Below, piece after piece: positions 1-8,808 of a stretch of 64,000 bases of DNA. The notes under the pieces were generated by a model, which was not told the DNA's origin, did not search any database, and worked only from the letters and a program-made list of their open reading frames with translations. Position 1 is the first letter of the stretch. Each line of letters begins with the position of its first letter. Location: contig CAMELR010000007.1 in the NCBI GenBank assembly GCA_945923775.1, positions 29,020 to 93,019 of the forward strand. The letters run 5' to 3'. The translations under genes and the position numbers were made by a program. Source of the DNA: an uncultured Clostridia bacterium (GTDB taxonomy: Bacteria > Bacillota > Clostridia > Oscillospirales > Ruminococcaceae).

Positions 1-1963
1 TGATGTTCTTGATGGTCTCAACGGACTTGCCCTGAGCCTTAGCAAGAGCCTCAATGTCAGCTTCCTCAGTAGGAACGAATTCGTGGAGAGGAGGATCAAG
101 GAATCTGATGGTTACAGGATTGCCCTCGAGTGCTTCGTAAAGCTTCTCGAAGTCGCCCTGCTGCATCGGCTCGATCTTAGCAAGTGCTGCTTCCCTCTCT
201 TCAACAGTGTCGGAGCAGATCATCTCGCGGAATGCTGCGATTCTGTCTGCCTCGAAGAACATGTGCTCGGTACGGCAGAGACCGATACCCTCAGCGCCCA
301 GCTCTCTTGCCTTCTTAGCGTCAGCAGGAGTATCAGCGTTGGTTCTAACCTTGAGCTTTCTGTACTTGTCAGCCCAAGCCATTACACGGCCGAACTCGCC
401 AGCGATGGAAGCGTCAACGGTCGGAATGATGCCATCATAGATGTTACCAGTTGTACCGTCGATGGAGATGAAGTCGCCCTCGTGGTAGGTCTTGCCTGCC
501 AGCTCGAACTTCTTGTTCTCCTCGTCCATCTTGATGTCGCCGCAGCCGGATACGCAGCAGGTACCCATACCACGAGCAACAACGGCTGCGTGGGAGGTCA
601 TACCGCCACGAACGGTCAGGATACCCTGAGATACCTTCATACCTGTGATATCCTCAGGAGAGGTCTCCAGACGAACCAGAACTACCTTCTCGCCCTTAGC
701 AGCCCACTTCTCAGCGTCGTCTGCTGTGAACACGATCTTACCGCAAGCAGCTCCAGGGGAAGCGCCCAGACCCTTGCCTACCGGTGTAGCAGCCTTCAGA
801 GCCTTAGCGTCGAACTGCGGATGGAGCAGTGTATCGAGGTTTCTGGGGTCGATCATCAGAACAGCTTCCTGCTCGGTCTTGTGGCCTTCGTCAACAAGGT
901 CGCAAGCGATCTTCAGAGCAGCCTGAGCGGTTCTCTTACCGTTACGGCACTGGAGCATGTAGAGCTTCTTGTTCTCTACGGTGAACTCCATATCCTGCAT
1001 GTCGTGATAGTGGTTCTCGAGGGTGTCGCAAACCTTGATGAACTCTGCGTAAGCCTCGGGGAACTCCTTCTCCATCTGAGCGATGGGCATAGGAGTACGA
1101 ACACCAGCAACAACGTCCTCGCCCTGAGCGTTGATAAGGAACTCGCCCATGAGCTTCTTCTCGCCGGTAGCAGGATCACGTGTGAATGCAACGCCGGTAC
1201 CAGACTCATTGTTCAGGTTACCGAATACCATCGGCATTACGTTTACTGCGGTACCCCAGCTGTACGGGATATCGTTGTCGCGGCGGTATACGTTTGCACG
1301 GGGGTTGTCCCAAGAACGGAATACAGCCTCGATAGCGAGCTTGAGCTGCTGAACAGGGTCGGACGGGAAGTCCTCGCCGAGCTGCTTCTTGTACTCAGCC
1401 TTGAACTGCTCTGCAAGAGTCTTGAGGTCAGCAGCGGTCAGGTCGATATCGTACTGAACGCCCTTCTCAGCCTTCATCTTGTCGATGAGCTGCTCGAAGT
1501 ACTTCTTACCTACTTCCATAACTACATCAGAGAACATCTGAATGAAGCGTCTGTAGGAGTCGTAAACGAATCTCTCGAACTTAGGATCGGGGTTGCCTGC
1601 GATCATAGCGTTAACAACGTCGTCGTTAAGACCGAGGTTAAGAATGGTATCCATCATACCGGGCATGGATGCGCGTGCGCCGGAACGTACGGAAACGAGG
1701 AGCGGATTCTTGAGATCGCCGAACTTCTTGCCGTTGATCTCCTCCATCTTCTTAACGCCTTCCATAGCCTGAGCCATGATCTCGTCATTGATCTTTCTGC
1801 CATCTTCGTAGTACTGAGTGCAAGCCTCGGTAGTGATGGTGAAGCCCTGGGGTACAGGCAGACCGATGCTGGTCATCTCGGCAAGGTTTGCGCCCTTACC
1901 GCCGAGGAGATTACGCATGGTCATGTCGCCTTCGCTGAACATGTAGACCCACTTGTTTGCCAT
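1..1963 (-). CDS. ppdK: pyruvate, phosphate dikinase (C-terminus cut off by window edge)
   Basis: Cytoplasmic enzyme interconverting pyruvate, ATP and Pi with PEP, AMP and PPi; in anaerobes it commonly serves glycolysis. About 654 residues of a family normally near 875 are present; the PEP/pyruvate-binding C-terminal part is only begun. Visible are the N-terminal nucleotide-binding domain (opening MANKWVYMFSEGD, with the MRNLLGGKGANLAEM motif) and the swivelling phosphohistidine domain with GGMTSHAAVVARGMG, the catalytic His being residue 458 (codon 590-592), followed by the start of the TIM barrel (IGLCRTEHMFFE). The ATG at 1961-1963 is preceded by an AGGAGGT ribosome site (1972-1978) and an extended -10 promoter. 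A long reading frame on the opposite strand is only its antisense shadow. Confidence 0.97.
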   Translation of the reverse strand, partial: MANKWVYMFSEGDMTMRNLLGGKGANLAEMTSIGLPVPQGFTITTEACTQYYEDGRKINDEIMAQAMEGVKKMEEINGKKFGDLKNPLLVSVRSGARASMPGMMDTILNLGLNDDVVNAMIAGNPDPKFERFVYDSYRRFIQMFSDVVMEVGKKYFEQLIDKMKAEKGVQYDIDLTAADLKTLAEQFKAEYKKQLGEDFPSDPVQQLKLAIEAVFRSWDNPRANVYRRDNDIPYSWGTAVNVMPMVFGNLNNESGTGVAFTRDPATGEKKLMGEFLINAQGEDVVAGVRTPMPIAQMEKEFPEAYAEFIKVCDTLENHYHDMQDMEFTVENKKLYMLQCRNGKRTAQAALKIACDLVDEGHKTEQEAVLMIDPRNLDTLLHPQFDAKALKAATPVGKGLGASPGAACGKIVFTADDAEKWAAKGEKVVLVRLETSPEDITGMKVSQGILTVRGGMTSHAAVVARGMGTCCVSGCGDIKMDEENKKFELAGKTYHEGDFISIDGTTGNIYDGIIPTVDASIAGEFGRVMAWADKYRKLKVRTNADTPADAKKARELGAEGIGLCRTEHMFFEADRIAAFREMICSDTVEEREAALAKIEPMQQGDFEKLYEALEGNPVTIRFLDPPLHEFVPTEEADIEALAKAQGKSVETIKNI

Positions 1964-2083
1964 TGGTATATACCTCCTGAATTTGTTTGATCGCTGAACC
2001 GCCCGTGCACGAGCAGGCACAGCGTTTTTGATTTTTTCTGACAGAGAATGCCAAATAAAAGAACACGCTCTATCACATCATTT

Positions 2084-2112
2084 ATTATAACAGATATTCT
2101 GAAAAATTGCTA
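2084..2112 (-). promoter_or_regulatory. extended -10 promoter for ppdK
   Basis: On the minus strand TGTTATAAT gives a perfect -10 (2084-2089) with the TGn extension; the -35 hexamer 17 bp upstream (TAGCAA, 2107-2112) is poor, as is usual for extended -10 promoters. It leaves a leader of about 115 nt before the ppdK ATG. Confidence 0.65.
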
Positions 2113-2161
2113 GATGTTTTTTTAAATTTTCTGAAAATTTTCGCATTTTAACGGGATTTTT

Positions 2162-2902
2162 TCAGACTAAATGCTCAGCAGCCCTGTTAAGAGCCTGTGC
2201 GAGGTGCTCCGGACGGAGCATTCTATGGCCGGTCTCCTCGATACACAGCCGCTGAATACGCGGGTTGAGCCGCAGGAATTCCTCGGTATCCGCCCGGGCG
2301 ACCAGCTCGTCGCGCCCTGCGTAGACCGCCAGCACATCGGGGCTGTCCCAGATATCGGAGTGCCGCACTTCGTTCAGTTCCAGAAGCCGGCTGTAGAATT
2401 CATACGGAATATTCAGCTCCCGGCTCATTTTAACGTGGAATCCGCTCTGCTTTGCCGCTTCCAGCGTGAATTCCGGCTGGAACAGCCGCATGCACCGCAT
2501 CAGCGAATCCGCCATGTTGACCGCCGGGACCCTCAGCGCCACCTTCCGGAACGAATTTCCGTAAAGCTCCATGCGCTTTAAAAGGAGGCACCCTCCGAAG
2601 CTGGTTCCAAATGCTGAGACCTCCCCGCCAAGCCCACGGAGCCAGCACTCCACCGCAAGGATATCGGAAAGGCAGCGTTCCGGAGTCAGCTCGCGCTCGT
2701 TTTCGGTACGCTCCCCGTGACAGGGAAGATCGGGCGCGGCGACCCTGAATCCCTTATCGCAGAGCCGCTGAGCCAGCCCCTCTATAGCGAGGCTGTCCTT
2801 GCTTCCGCCGAAACCGTGCACCGCGAGCACCGATTTCGTCGGATTTTCTCCGGTGAATAGCTTTACCGGAACAGTTCCGATGTATTTTACTTCTGTTTTC
2901 AT
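2162..2902 (-). CDS. alpha/beta hydrolase
   Basis: A 246-residue serine hydrolase of the alpha/beta fold, cytoplasmic, substrate unknown. Visible landmarks are the oxyanion-hole motif HGFGG (about residue 29), the nucleophile elbow GTSFGG (about residue 98), an acidic residue in YAGRDE (about 194) and the catalytic His in ETGHRM (about 226), all in the expected order. A cap region lies between the elbow and the Asp. The closest general type is the short esterase/lipase family (Hydrolase_4-like). The start has a good AAGGAG site, which sits directly after the U-tract of the terminator of the upstream gene, so the hydrolase may depend partly on readthrough from the c-di-GMP gene. Confidence 0.85.
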   Translation of the reverse strand: MKTEVKYIGTVPVKLFTGENPTKSVLAVHGFGGSKDSLAIEGLAQRLCDKGFRVAAPDLPCHGERTENERELTPERCLSDILAVECWLRGLGGEVSAFGTSFGGCLLLKRMELYGNSFRKVALRVPAVNMADSLMRCMRLFQPEFTLEAAKQSGFHVKMSRELNIPYEFYSRLLELNEVRHSDIWDSPDVLAVYAGRDELVARADTEEFLRLNPRIQRLCIEETGHRMLRPEHLAQALNRAAEHLV

Positions 2903-2915
2903 ATTTTCTCCTTTG

Positions 2916-2947
2916 AAAAAAGCGGAGGGCGCTGTGCCTCCGCTTTT
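2916..2947 (-). terminator. intrinsic terminator after the EAL-domain gene
   Basis: On the minus strand AAAAGCGGAGG pairs perfectly with CCTCCGCTTTT (11 bp, 8-nt loop) and is followed by a run of T. It falls between the phosphodiesterase stop codon and the hydrolase ribosome site, so it should lower hydrolase expression from the upstream promoter. Confidence 0.8.
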
Positions 2948-2950
2948 GCT

Positions 2951-5900
2951 TTATTCAGTGGTGACTGCGGGTTCCCCTGAGCCGTCGTTTTTTTCCGTCT
3001 CCTTCGGCTCAGCGGAGGTATCCTCGGCTTCTGCCATAGCTCCCTTACCGTCCTGCTCCGCCTGTTCGGAGTCAGCCTTATCAGCCTCATCAGCCGTTTC
3101 GGTATTCGCAGGCTCAGCGGCAGAATTTCCGCTGTGCTCGGCGGAGTGAGCGTCAAGACGTGCCTGCTGCTGTGCCGCGGCGCGCTCCTTCTTGCGGCGG
3201 ATATCCTCAAGGTCGGAGTACCACAGCTTCTCGAAATCAGCGATAGGCATAGGCTTCGCGAAATAGTAGCCCTGAACCATCGCGCAGTGTATCTCGGTCA
3301 GGAACTCCACCTGCTCGCGGGTCTCGACGCCTTCGGATATTACGTCCATATCAAGGTTGTTCGCGAGATCGACGACCGTGGAAATTACCGCCCTGCCCTT
3401 CTGGGTGTTCATCGTGTCGCTGAAGAACTCCTTGTCGATCTTTACAACGTCGACCGGCATATCCTTGAGCATGTTCAGCGAGGAATAACCGGAACCGAAG
3501 TCGTCCAGCGACAGCTTGAAGCCTATCTCATGCAACTTGTGCATTATCTTGAGCAGCTTCTCGGCGTTTTCGGTGAATACGCTCTCGGTAAGCTCCAGCT
3601 CGATGTACTCATACGGAATATCGTACTTATCGACTATCTCGCGCAGGCGCCAGATATAGTCGTCGTAATTAAGGTGGAGTCTCGACTGGTTAACGGAAAT
3701 TACCACCGGCTTTTTTCCGTCGTCTATCCAACGGCGCATGCAGCGGCAGACTTCTTCGAGAATGAAGAAATCCAGCTCGACTACGAAGCCGTTTTTCTCG
3801 GCTATCGGAATGAAATCCCCGGGGGAAATGAACCCGAAATCCGGGCTGTTCCAGCGGATAAGAGCTTCCGCGCCTTCGATGTTGCGTGAACGCAGCCCGT
3901 ATTTAGGCTGGAGGTAGCACTGGAACTCGCGGCGCTGGAGCGCTCCCGGCATAATGCTTTCGTAATCCTTCTCGCGTAGTGCACGGTCCCTGATAGAGCC
4001 GTCGTAGAACGCGATGGAGGAGAAATGCGTACCCTTGAGCGTGCTCTTTGCGATCTTGCAGCGGTCGATAGCGGCGTTGATGTCCACCTCGCCGTGCTTG
4101 CTCTCATGAACGCACTGATTCAGTCGGCAGATACCCGCGCTGAATACGACAGGGTACTTTACGAAAAGGCTGTTGCGGCGCATGAACTCGTTGAATATCT
4201 CGCTTATGCGCCCGTTAAGCTCGATATCTGTCGCATTGTGTATGGTCAGCACGAAGTTATCGTCCGCCATGCGCGCGAAAACCTCATCGTGATCAAGATG
4301 ATCGGAGATGGTCTTGTAGAGGCGTTCCAGCATGCGGTTGCCCTCCTCGTAGCCGAGGCGGTCGTTGACATACTTGAACTTGTCGATATCGAACAGCGCG
4401 ATAGCCCAGCCCTCCGGGTTGGAGCGCTTGAGCAGCTTCTTAGTATCCTCGAAATACTTCGCCCTGCTTCTGCCGCCGGTGAGCGGGTCTACGTCAGCAA
4501 CCCTGCGTGAGCGGAACGAGGACACGCAGACGACAACGAACACCGCCGCAAGTACCACAAGAATACCGCTGATCACCCACACAAGGTATTTCTCAACGAA
4601 CTCATTGGCAGCGGAATGATTTCCGCCGCTGATATAAGCATAGGTATATACTCCCGAGCTGTTTGAATTCATGCCGCTGATGATCTTTCCGAATATTCCC
4701 GACAGCTCCGGCAGGTCAGAGCTGAATGCAAGGCACTCAGCATGTATCGCGGGGCTGACGTCTATGATGTCGAGACCGTCGTAGCCGCGGTCGAGGTAGT
4801 ACAGCATTTCATATGCGCCGGCGAATGCAACGTCGGCTTCGCCGTTCTGAACCGCGTCAAGGCACTTCTTCTCGGTGTCGAAATGAAGTATCTGCGCGCC
4901 GGGATATATCTCAGAAATGTACTTTGAGATATCATCACCGATTGCGGGGATCGCTATCATAGAATGCGCGCCGACGGAAGAGCCTGCCTTTCCGACAGCG
5001 GCAATAGGCACCTTAGTGTAGGGGCGTGATATTTTCAGTCCCTGATACTTCAACATGCTGTTGGAATTCACGCCGCCGCATATTATCTGCGCGGAGCCGT
5101 TATTTATCGCTGTCACGCAGTCCCCGAGGGAGTCGCAGCCTATCACCTTTATCTCCAGACCTGTTGCGTCGGAGATCATTTTCAGGAATTTGTCCGTGGG
5201 GCCGATTATGGAATCAGTGCTGCTTTCCAGCCGGTCCACAACAGCCGCCTGGCGGTTATAAGCAACGGTTATCACCGGGTTCTTTTCAATGAAGTGCTTC
5301 TCGGCTTCGGTGAACGCATAACGCTGTGCGCCGTACTTCGTGACATATTTCTCATATATGTCGGATGTGAACTCCGGGTCGCTCATGATAACGCTTGCAA
5401 CGGCTGTGTCCAGCGCGCTTATCAGCGTCTCGTTCGCTGAGGAGGTCATGAAGTAGCAGTCCTCGGTGGCTACCTGGCATGCTACAAGCTCATCGCCCCA
5501 GATACGGTAGCAGTCCTTGGCAACGGCGTCTATCTTGCCGGATTCGAAGTCGTTTTTCATCTGCGACTCGGAATCGTACCCGACAAACTCCGCCTTGCGG
5601 ACGTCAGCGCCGATGAACGCTCCGTTTATGAAATACTTGCTGTAATCTTCCTTTAAATAACCAATTCGGCAGCCTTTCAGCGCTTCGTAATCCTGGAACG
5701 ATATGTCGCTGTCAGCCGGAATATATATCGCGGTGTACTTTGTTGTGAGCGGAAGGTTCGTGAGGGTCAGCCGGAGGGGCTCGGCGGGTTCTGCCGCGGA
5801 GGTCATGCCCTGCCATGCGTTAAGCTCCTTTGAGCTTACGCAGGGGATAACGTCGACCTCTCCCTTTGCTATCTTTGAAGCCAGCTCAGGCGCAGTGCCC

Positions 5901-6136
5901 TCCACGAAGGTGAAGGTCAGGTCAGAGCGCTTCTGTATTTCTCTCAGGAAATCGAAGGCGAAGCCGGTGTAGCTCCCTCCCACGGCGGAAATGCCGTAAT
6001 CAGCGTTAACGCCGACAACTACCGTGTTTCCGGTGTCGGCAGCGTAAACGGCGTAAGCCCCGGCGGGAATGAACATCAGCGCCATCATCAGCGCTGCCGC
6101 CAACGCTGCGGCTTTCTTCAAACACTTCCTTATCAT
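2951..6136 (-). CDS. membrane c-di-GMP phosphodiesterase with two solute-binding sensor domains
   Basis: A 1061-residue membrane protein. In order: signal peptide (1-34), a first periplasmic-binding (SBP_bac_3-like) domain (about 36-270), a second one (about 285-500), one membrane span (about 512-535), a GGDEF-type domain (about 545-700), an EAL domain (about 735-985) and an Ala/Glu-rich charged tail of about 75 residues. The GGDEF motif is degenerate (ADDNF near residue 623), so cyclase activity is unlikely. The EAL domain keeps its signature residues: EALIRW, the Asn in ISVNQS, ELTES, DDFGSGYSSL, KIDKEF, EGVET and QGYYFAKP. I infer an extracellular amino acid or similar ligand sensed by the binding domains to control c-di-GMP hydrolysis. 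Its own promoter lies at 6240-6268. Confidence 0.9.
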   Translation of the reverse strand: MIRKCLKKAAALAAALMMALMFIPAGAYAVYAADTGNTVVVGVNADYGISAVGGSYTGFAFDFLREIQKRSDLTFTFVEGTAPELASKIAKGEVDVIPCVSSKELNAWQGMTSAAEPAEPLRLTLTNLPLTTKYTAIYIPADSDISFQDYEALKGCRIGYLKEDYSKYFINGAFIGADVRKAEFVGYDSESQMKNDFESGKIDAVAKDCYRIWGDELVACQVATEDCYFMTSSANETLISALDTAVASVIMSDPEFTSDIYEKYVTKYGAQRYAFTEAEKHFIEKNPVITVAYNRQAAVVDRLESSTDSIIGPTDKFLKMISDATGLEIKVIGCDSLGDCVTAINNGSAQIICGGVNSNSMLKYQGLKISRPYTKVPIAAVGKAGSSVGAHSMIAIPAIGDDISKYISEIYPGAQILHFDTEKKCLDAVQNGEADVAFAGAYEMLYYLDRGYDGLDIIDVSPAIHAECLAFSSDLPELSGIFGKIISGMNSNSSGVYTYAYISGGNHSAANEFVEKYLVWVISGILVVLAAVFVVVCVSSFRSRRVADVDPLTGGRSRAKYFEDTKKLLKRSNPEGWAIALFDIDKFKYVNDRLGYEEGNRMLERLYKTISDHLDHDEVFARMADDNFVLTIHNATDIELNGRISEIFNEFMRRNSLFVKYPVVFSAGICRLNQCVHESKHGEVDINAAIDRCKIAKSTLKGTHFSSIAFYDGSIRDRALREKDYESIMPGALQRREFQCYLQPKYGLRSRNIEGAEALIRWNSPDFGFISPGDFIPIAEKNGFVVELDFFILEEVCRCMRRWIDDGKKPVVISVNQSRLHLNYDDYIWRLREIVDKYDIPYEYIELELTESVFTENAEKLLKIMHKLHEIGFKLSLDDFGSGYSSLNMLKDMPVDVVKIDKEFFSDTMNTQKGRAVISTVVDLANNLDMDVISEGVETREQVEFLTEIHCAMVQGYYFAKPMPIADFEKLWYSDLEDIRRKKERAAAQQQARLDAHSAEHSGNSAAEPANTETADEADKADSEQAEQDGKGAMAEAEDTSAEPKETEKNDGSGEPAVTTE

Positions 6137-6239
6137 GAAGCACCTCCGATATATGATGCGGTGGATTTACTAACATTATTGTCAAAATATTACCGCGTAA
6201 ACGCCAAAAAAAGGCAATAAAACAAATCGAACCAAAGAT

Positions 6240-6268
6240 ATTATACCAAATTGTTTCGTTAATTGCAA
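6240..6268 (-). promoter_or_regulatory. sigma-A promoter of the EAL-domain gene
   Basis: Minus-strand TTGCAA (6263-6268), 17-bp spacer, TATAAT (6240-6245). It gives a leader of about 100 nt. With the promoter at 6339-6367 on the other strand it accounts for the 350-nt intergenic stretch 6137-6486; I see nothing else structured there. Confidence 0.75.
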
Positions 6269-6338
6269 GGGCTTTGTAAAAGTTTTTCATAGAAAGGCAA
6301 TAAAATATAAAATAAATTGTAGAATTTGCACAAGAAAC

Positions 6339-6367
6339 TTGACATAGGGTTACAAATGTGATATACT
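6339..6367 (+). promoter_or_regulatory. strong sigma-A promoter of the GH13 gene
   Basis: TTGACA (6339-6344), exactly 17 bp, TATACT (6362-6367), about 110 nt upstream of the glycosidase start. No recognisable catabolite-repression site was found in the leader by eye. Confidence 0.85.
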
Positions 6368-6486
6368 GTATTTGCACACTTTTAGAGATTTTAGCTAATT
6401 TCTCAGTTGTTTACGACATGCTTTATATGCAAAACATCTTGTGAATTGCACGCATCTCTTATTTAAAACCTAAGGAGAACTGCTTT

Positions 6487-7809
6487 ATGAACTGGTTTGA
6501 AAACGCTGTATTCTATCACATCTACCCCATCGGATACTTCGGCTGCCCCAGGCAGAACGATTTCACGTCTGAACCGACCCACAAGATACTCCGTGTCATC
6601 GACGATATCCCGCATATAAAGGAACTTGGCTGCAACGCCGTATACTTCGGGCCGGTATTTGAATCCTCCGCGCACGGCTACGACACCGCTGATTACACCA
6701 AAATAGACCGACGCCTCGGCACAAACGAGGATTTCAAGAAGGTCTGCGACGCGCTCCACGAAAACGGTATCAGGGTCGTTCTGGACGGCGTGTTCAACCA
6801 TGTCGGCCGCGACTTCTGGGCTTTCAGGGACGTCCGCGAGAACAAGCTCGGCAGCGCGAAGAAGGACTGGTTCCATGTGCGCGAGGGCAACGACGGCTAC
6901 AACGACGGCTTCTGGTACGAAGGCTGGGAGGGTCACTACGAGCTGGTAAAGCTCAACCTCTACAACCCCGAGGTAAAGCAGTACCTCAAGGACTGCATAA
7001 CCGGCTGGAAGAAGGAATTCGGGATAGACGGCCTGCGCATTGACGTAGCGTACTGCCTCGACCTGAACTTCCTCAAGGAGCTGCACGGTCACTGCAAGTG
7101 GCTCGCCGAGGATTTCTTCCTGCTTGGCGAGACCCTCCACGGCGACTACAACAAGTGGATGAACCCCGAAATGCTCGACAGCGTTACCAACTACGAGTGC
7201 TACAAGGGTCTGTTCTCCAGCTTCAACGACATGAACATGTTCGAGATAGCGCACTCGATAAACCGCCAGTTCGGAAGCGAAAACTGGTGCCTTTACAGAG
7301 GAAAGCACCTTTACACCTTCGTTGACAACCACGACGTCAACCGCATAGCCTCCATGCTGAAAACAAAGGAGCACCTGCCGGACATCTACACGCTGATGTT
7401 CATGATGCCGGGAATCCCCGCAGTATACTACGGAAGCGAATTCGGCGTGCTAGGCGACAAGAACAACGGCGGCGACGACCAGCTCCGCCCCGAGTTCGAC
7501 CTCGAAAAGATGAAGTCCGAGGGTATCCGCGACCTGACCGCGCACATAAAGGCGCTCGCCGAGATACAGAAGAATCACCCGGCGGCTTCCCAGGGCGACT
7601 ACAAGCAGGTGCAGCTCACCAACAGGCAGTACGCGTTCTCGCGCAGCGCCGAGGGCGAGACCCTGCTGACCGTCATCAACGCGGACGCAAATCCGTTTAC
7701 ATTCAACCTCAATGCCTCCGGCGCTAAGGAGGATCTCCTCACCGGAGAAACAATGGAGCTTGGCGGGCTGACTCTCCCGGGCTTCACAAGCGCAGTTTTC
7801 AAGCTGTAA
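6487..7809 (+). CDS. GH13 alpha-amylase-family glycosidase, cytoplasmic
   Basis: A 440-residue glycoside hydrolase of family 13. The four conserved regions are visible: DGVFNH (region I), GLRIDVA with nucleophile Asp186, LLGET with acid/base Glu215, and FVDNHD with the transition-state Asp283. A short beta-sandwich C-terminal domain follows the barrel (from about residue 355). There is no signal peptide, so it should act on imported alpha-glucans or maltodextrins, as cyclomaltodextrinase/neopullulanase-type or maltodextrin glucosidases do; the exact specificity cannot be read from the sequence. It has no N-terminal starch-binding domain of the classical neopullulanase type. Good AAGGAG site before the ATG; monocistronic, with its own promoter and terminator. 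Confidence 0.92.
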   Translation: MNWFENAVFYHIYPIGYFGCPRQNDFTSEPTHKILRVIDDIPHIKELGCNAVYFGPVFESSAHGYDTADYTKIDRRLGTNEDFKKVCDALHENGIRVVLDGVFNHVGRDFWAFRDVRENKLGSAKKDWFHVREGNDGYNDGFWYEGWEGHYELVKLNLYNPEVKQYLKDCITGWKKEFGIDGLRIDVAYCLDLNFLKELHGHCKWLAEDFFLLGETLHGDYNKWMNPEMLDSVTNYECYKGLFSSFNDMNMFEIAHSINRQFGSENWCLYRGKHLYTFVDNHDVNRIASMLKTKEHLPDIYTLMFMMPGIPAVYYGSEFGVLGDKNNGGDDQLRPEFDLEKMKSEGIRDLTAHIKALAEIQKNHPAASQGDYKQVQLTNRQYAFSRSAEGETLLTVINADANPFTFNLNASGAKEDLLTGETMELGGLTLPGFTSAVFKL

Positions 7810-7827
7810 AACGACAGAATTCCTAGC

Positions 7828-7875
7828 AATACCGCCGGCAAGACCATCATAGGACACCTTCCGGCGGTATTTTTC
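7828..7875 (+). terminator. intrinsic terminator of the GH13 gene
   Basis: AATACCGCCGG (7828-7838) pairs perfectly with CCGGCGGTATT (7861-7871), 22-nt loop, followed by TTT. The next gene starts only 34 nt later. Confidence 0.75.
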
Positions 7876-7908
7876 TACATGTTTATCGTGACACGAAAGA
7901 GGTGCGTT

Positions 7909-8331
7909 ATGAAAAAGGCTCTGCCTGTTATCCTGCTTATCCTCGGCGGCATACTGACCTGCGGTGCGGGTGCTTTCGTCTGCACTTACCTGCTGACATT
8001 TATAGGAAGCATATACCGATGGGTACCATGTGTTCTGCTTGCCGCGCATGTCACCGGAGCGGTATTCCTGCAGAGACTGTATCAGCGGCGCGGCTGGCTG
8101 AACAAATGGCAGTTCTGGCTCTGCGCGGGGCTTCCAAGCGCGCTTGCAGGAGCGTTTTCACTGATACTGTTCTTCGTGCTCATGGCGCACGGGTTTTTTT
8201 CCGGATTTTTCGGCGGGTTCGGCGAGCTTGTCACGGCGTTTTACATGTTCGTATATTCCGGCGCGTTCTTCGTGGTTCTGGGGATTGTCCTGCTGATAAT
8301 GCATGCGTTATCCCGGAAAATATTGAGGTAA
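7909..8331 (+). CDS. small four-span membrane protein, paralogue A
   Basis: I do not recognise the family. A protein of 140 residues with about four hydrophobic segments (near residues 4-30, 37-54, 68-95 and 108-133) and a basic loop QRLYQRRGWLNKW between spans 2 and 3. The ATG at 7909 is chosen over an in-frame ATG 30 nt upstream because a GAAAGAGGTG ribosome site sits just before 7909 and the upstream ATG lies in the terminator tail. The next gene encodes a clear paralogue with the same topology and the same basic loop, so the pair arose by tandem duplication. No function can be assigned. Confidence 0.7.
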   Translation: MKKALPVILLILGGILTCGAGAFVCTYLLTFIGSIYRWVPCVLLAAHVTGAVFLQRLYQRRGWLNKWQFWLCAGLPSALAGAFSLILFFVLMAHGFFSGFFGGFGELVTAFYMFVYSGAFFVVLGIVLLIMHALSRKILR

Positions 8332-8346
8332 TTTGTCGAAAAATGC

Positions 8347-8374
8347 TTGAATCGGACGTATTTTGTGTTATAAT
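8347..8374 (+). promoter_or_regulatory. extended -10 promoter of membrane paralogue B
   Basis: TTGAAT (8347-8352), 16-bp spacer, TATAAT (8369-8374) with upstream TGT giving TGTTATAAT. It sits in the 59-nt gap between the two paralogues, so the second copy has its own promoter. Confidence 0.7.
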
Positions 8375-8390
8375 GTAGAAAGGTACAGCC

Positions 8391-8771
8391 ATGAAGCGAA
8401 TAATACCGATAATTCTGCTTATCCTCGCGAATACCGCGCTGATGTTCCTGATGTACGTCATAACTGCAATGTCTCTGCTGACGGTGGTCGCCATGCCGCT
8501 TTCAGTAGCGCTGTTCGCCGGCCACGTCTGGGCGGCGGCTGTGGTGCAGAAACGCTTCGAGAAGCGCGGCTGGCTGGGCAAGCCGGCTTTCCTGATATGC
8601 GCGTGCGCTCCCGGCATAGCGCTGACCGCACTGCTGTCCGTCAGAATGTTCTCCGCAGACGACGGCTCCGGACTGGGCGCTGTCGCGCTGTATATCATTA
8701 TTTACGCCGCGGCATTCACGGCGGCGCTCGGAATAGTCATGCTGACAAGATACGGTCGCTCACGCCGATAG
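8391..8771 (+). CDS. small four-span membrane protein, paralogue B
   Basis: A 126-residue protein, function unknown. It resembles the preceding protein over most of its length: same hydrophobic start (MKRIIPIILLILAN against MKKALPVILLILGG), same basic loop (QKRFEKRGWLGKP against QRLYQRRGWLNKW) and a similar last span ending ALGIVML. It is shorter, lacking the Gly/Phe-rich stretch before span 4. It is transcribed from its own extended -10 promoter and lies 37 nt upstream of dprA, so dprA may be cotranscribed with it. Confidence 0.7.
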   Translation: MKRIIPIILLILANTALMFLMYVITAMSLLTVVAMPLSVALFAGHVWAAAVVQKRFEKRGWLGKPAFLICACAPGIALTALLSVRMFSADDGSGLGAVALYIIIYAAAFTAALGIVMLTRYGRSRR

Positions 8772-8808
8772 CATGGCTGAATAAATCAAACAAAACAGGA
8801 GTGATACT

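Noticed and set aside
83..1990. Long open frame on the plus strand opposite ppdK
   Set aside because: It is antisense to a clear PPDK with catalytic motifs; it has no ribosome site and no recognisable protein features. Long antisense frames are common opposite strongly codon-biased genes.
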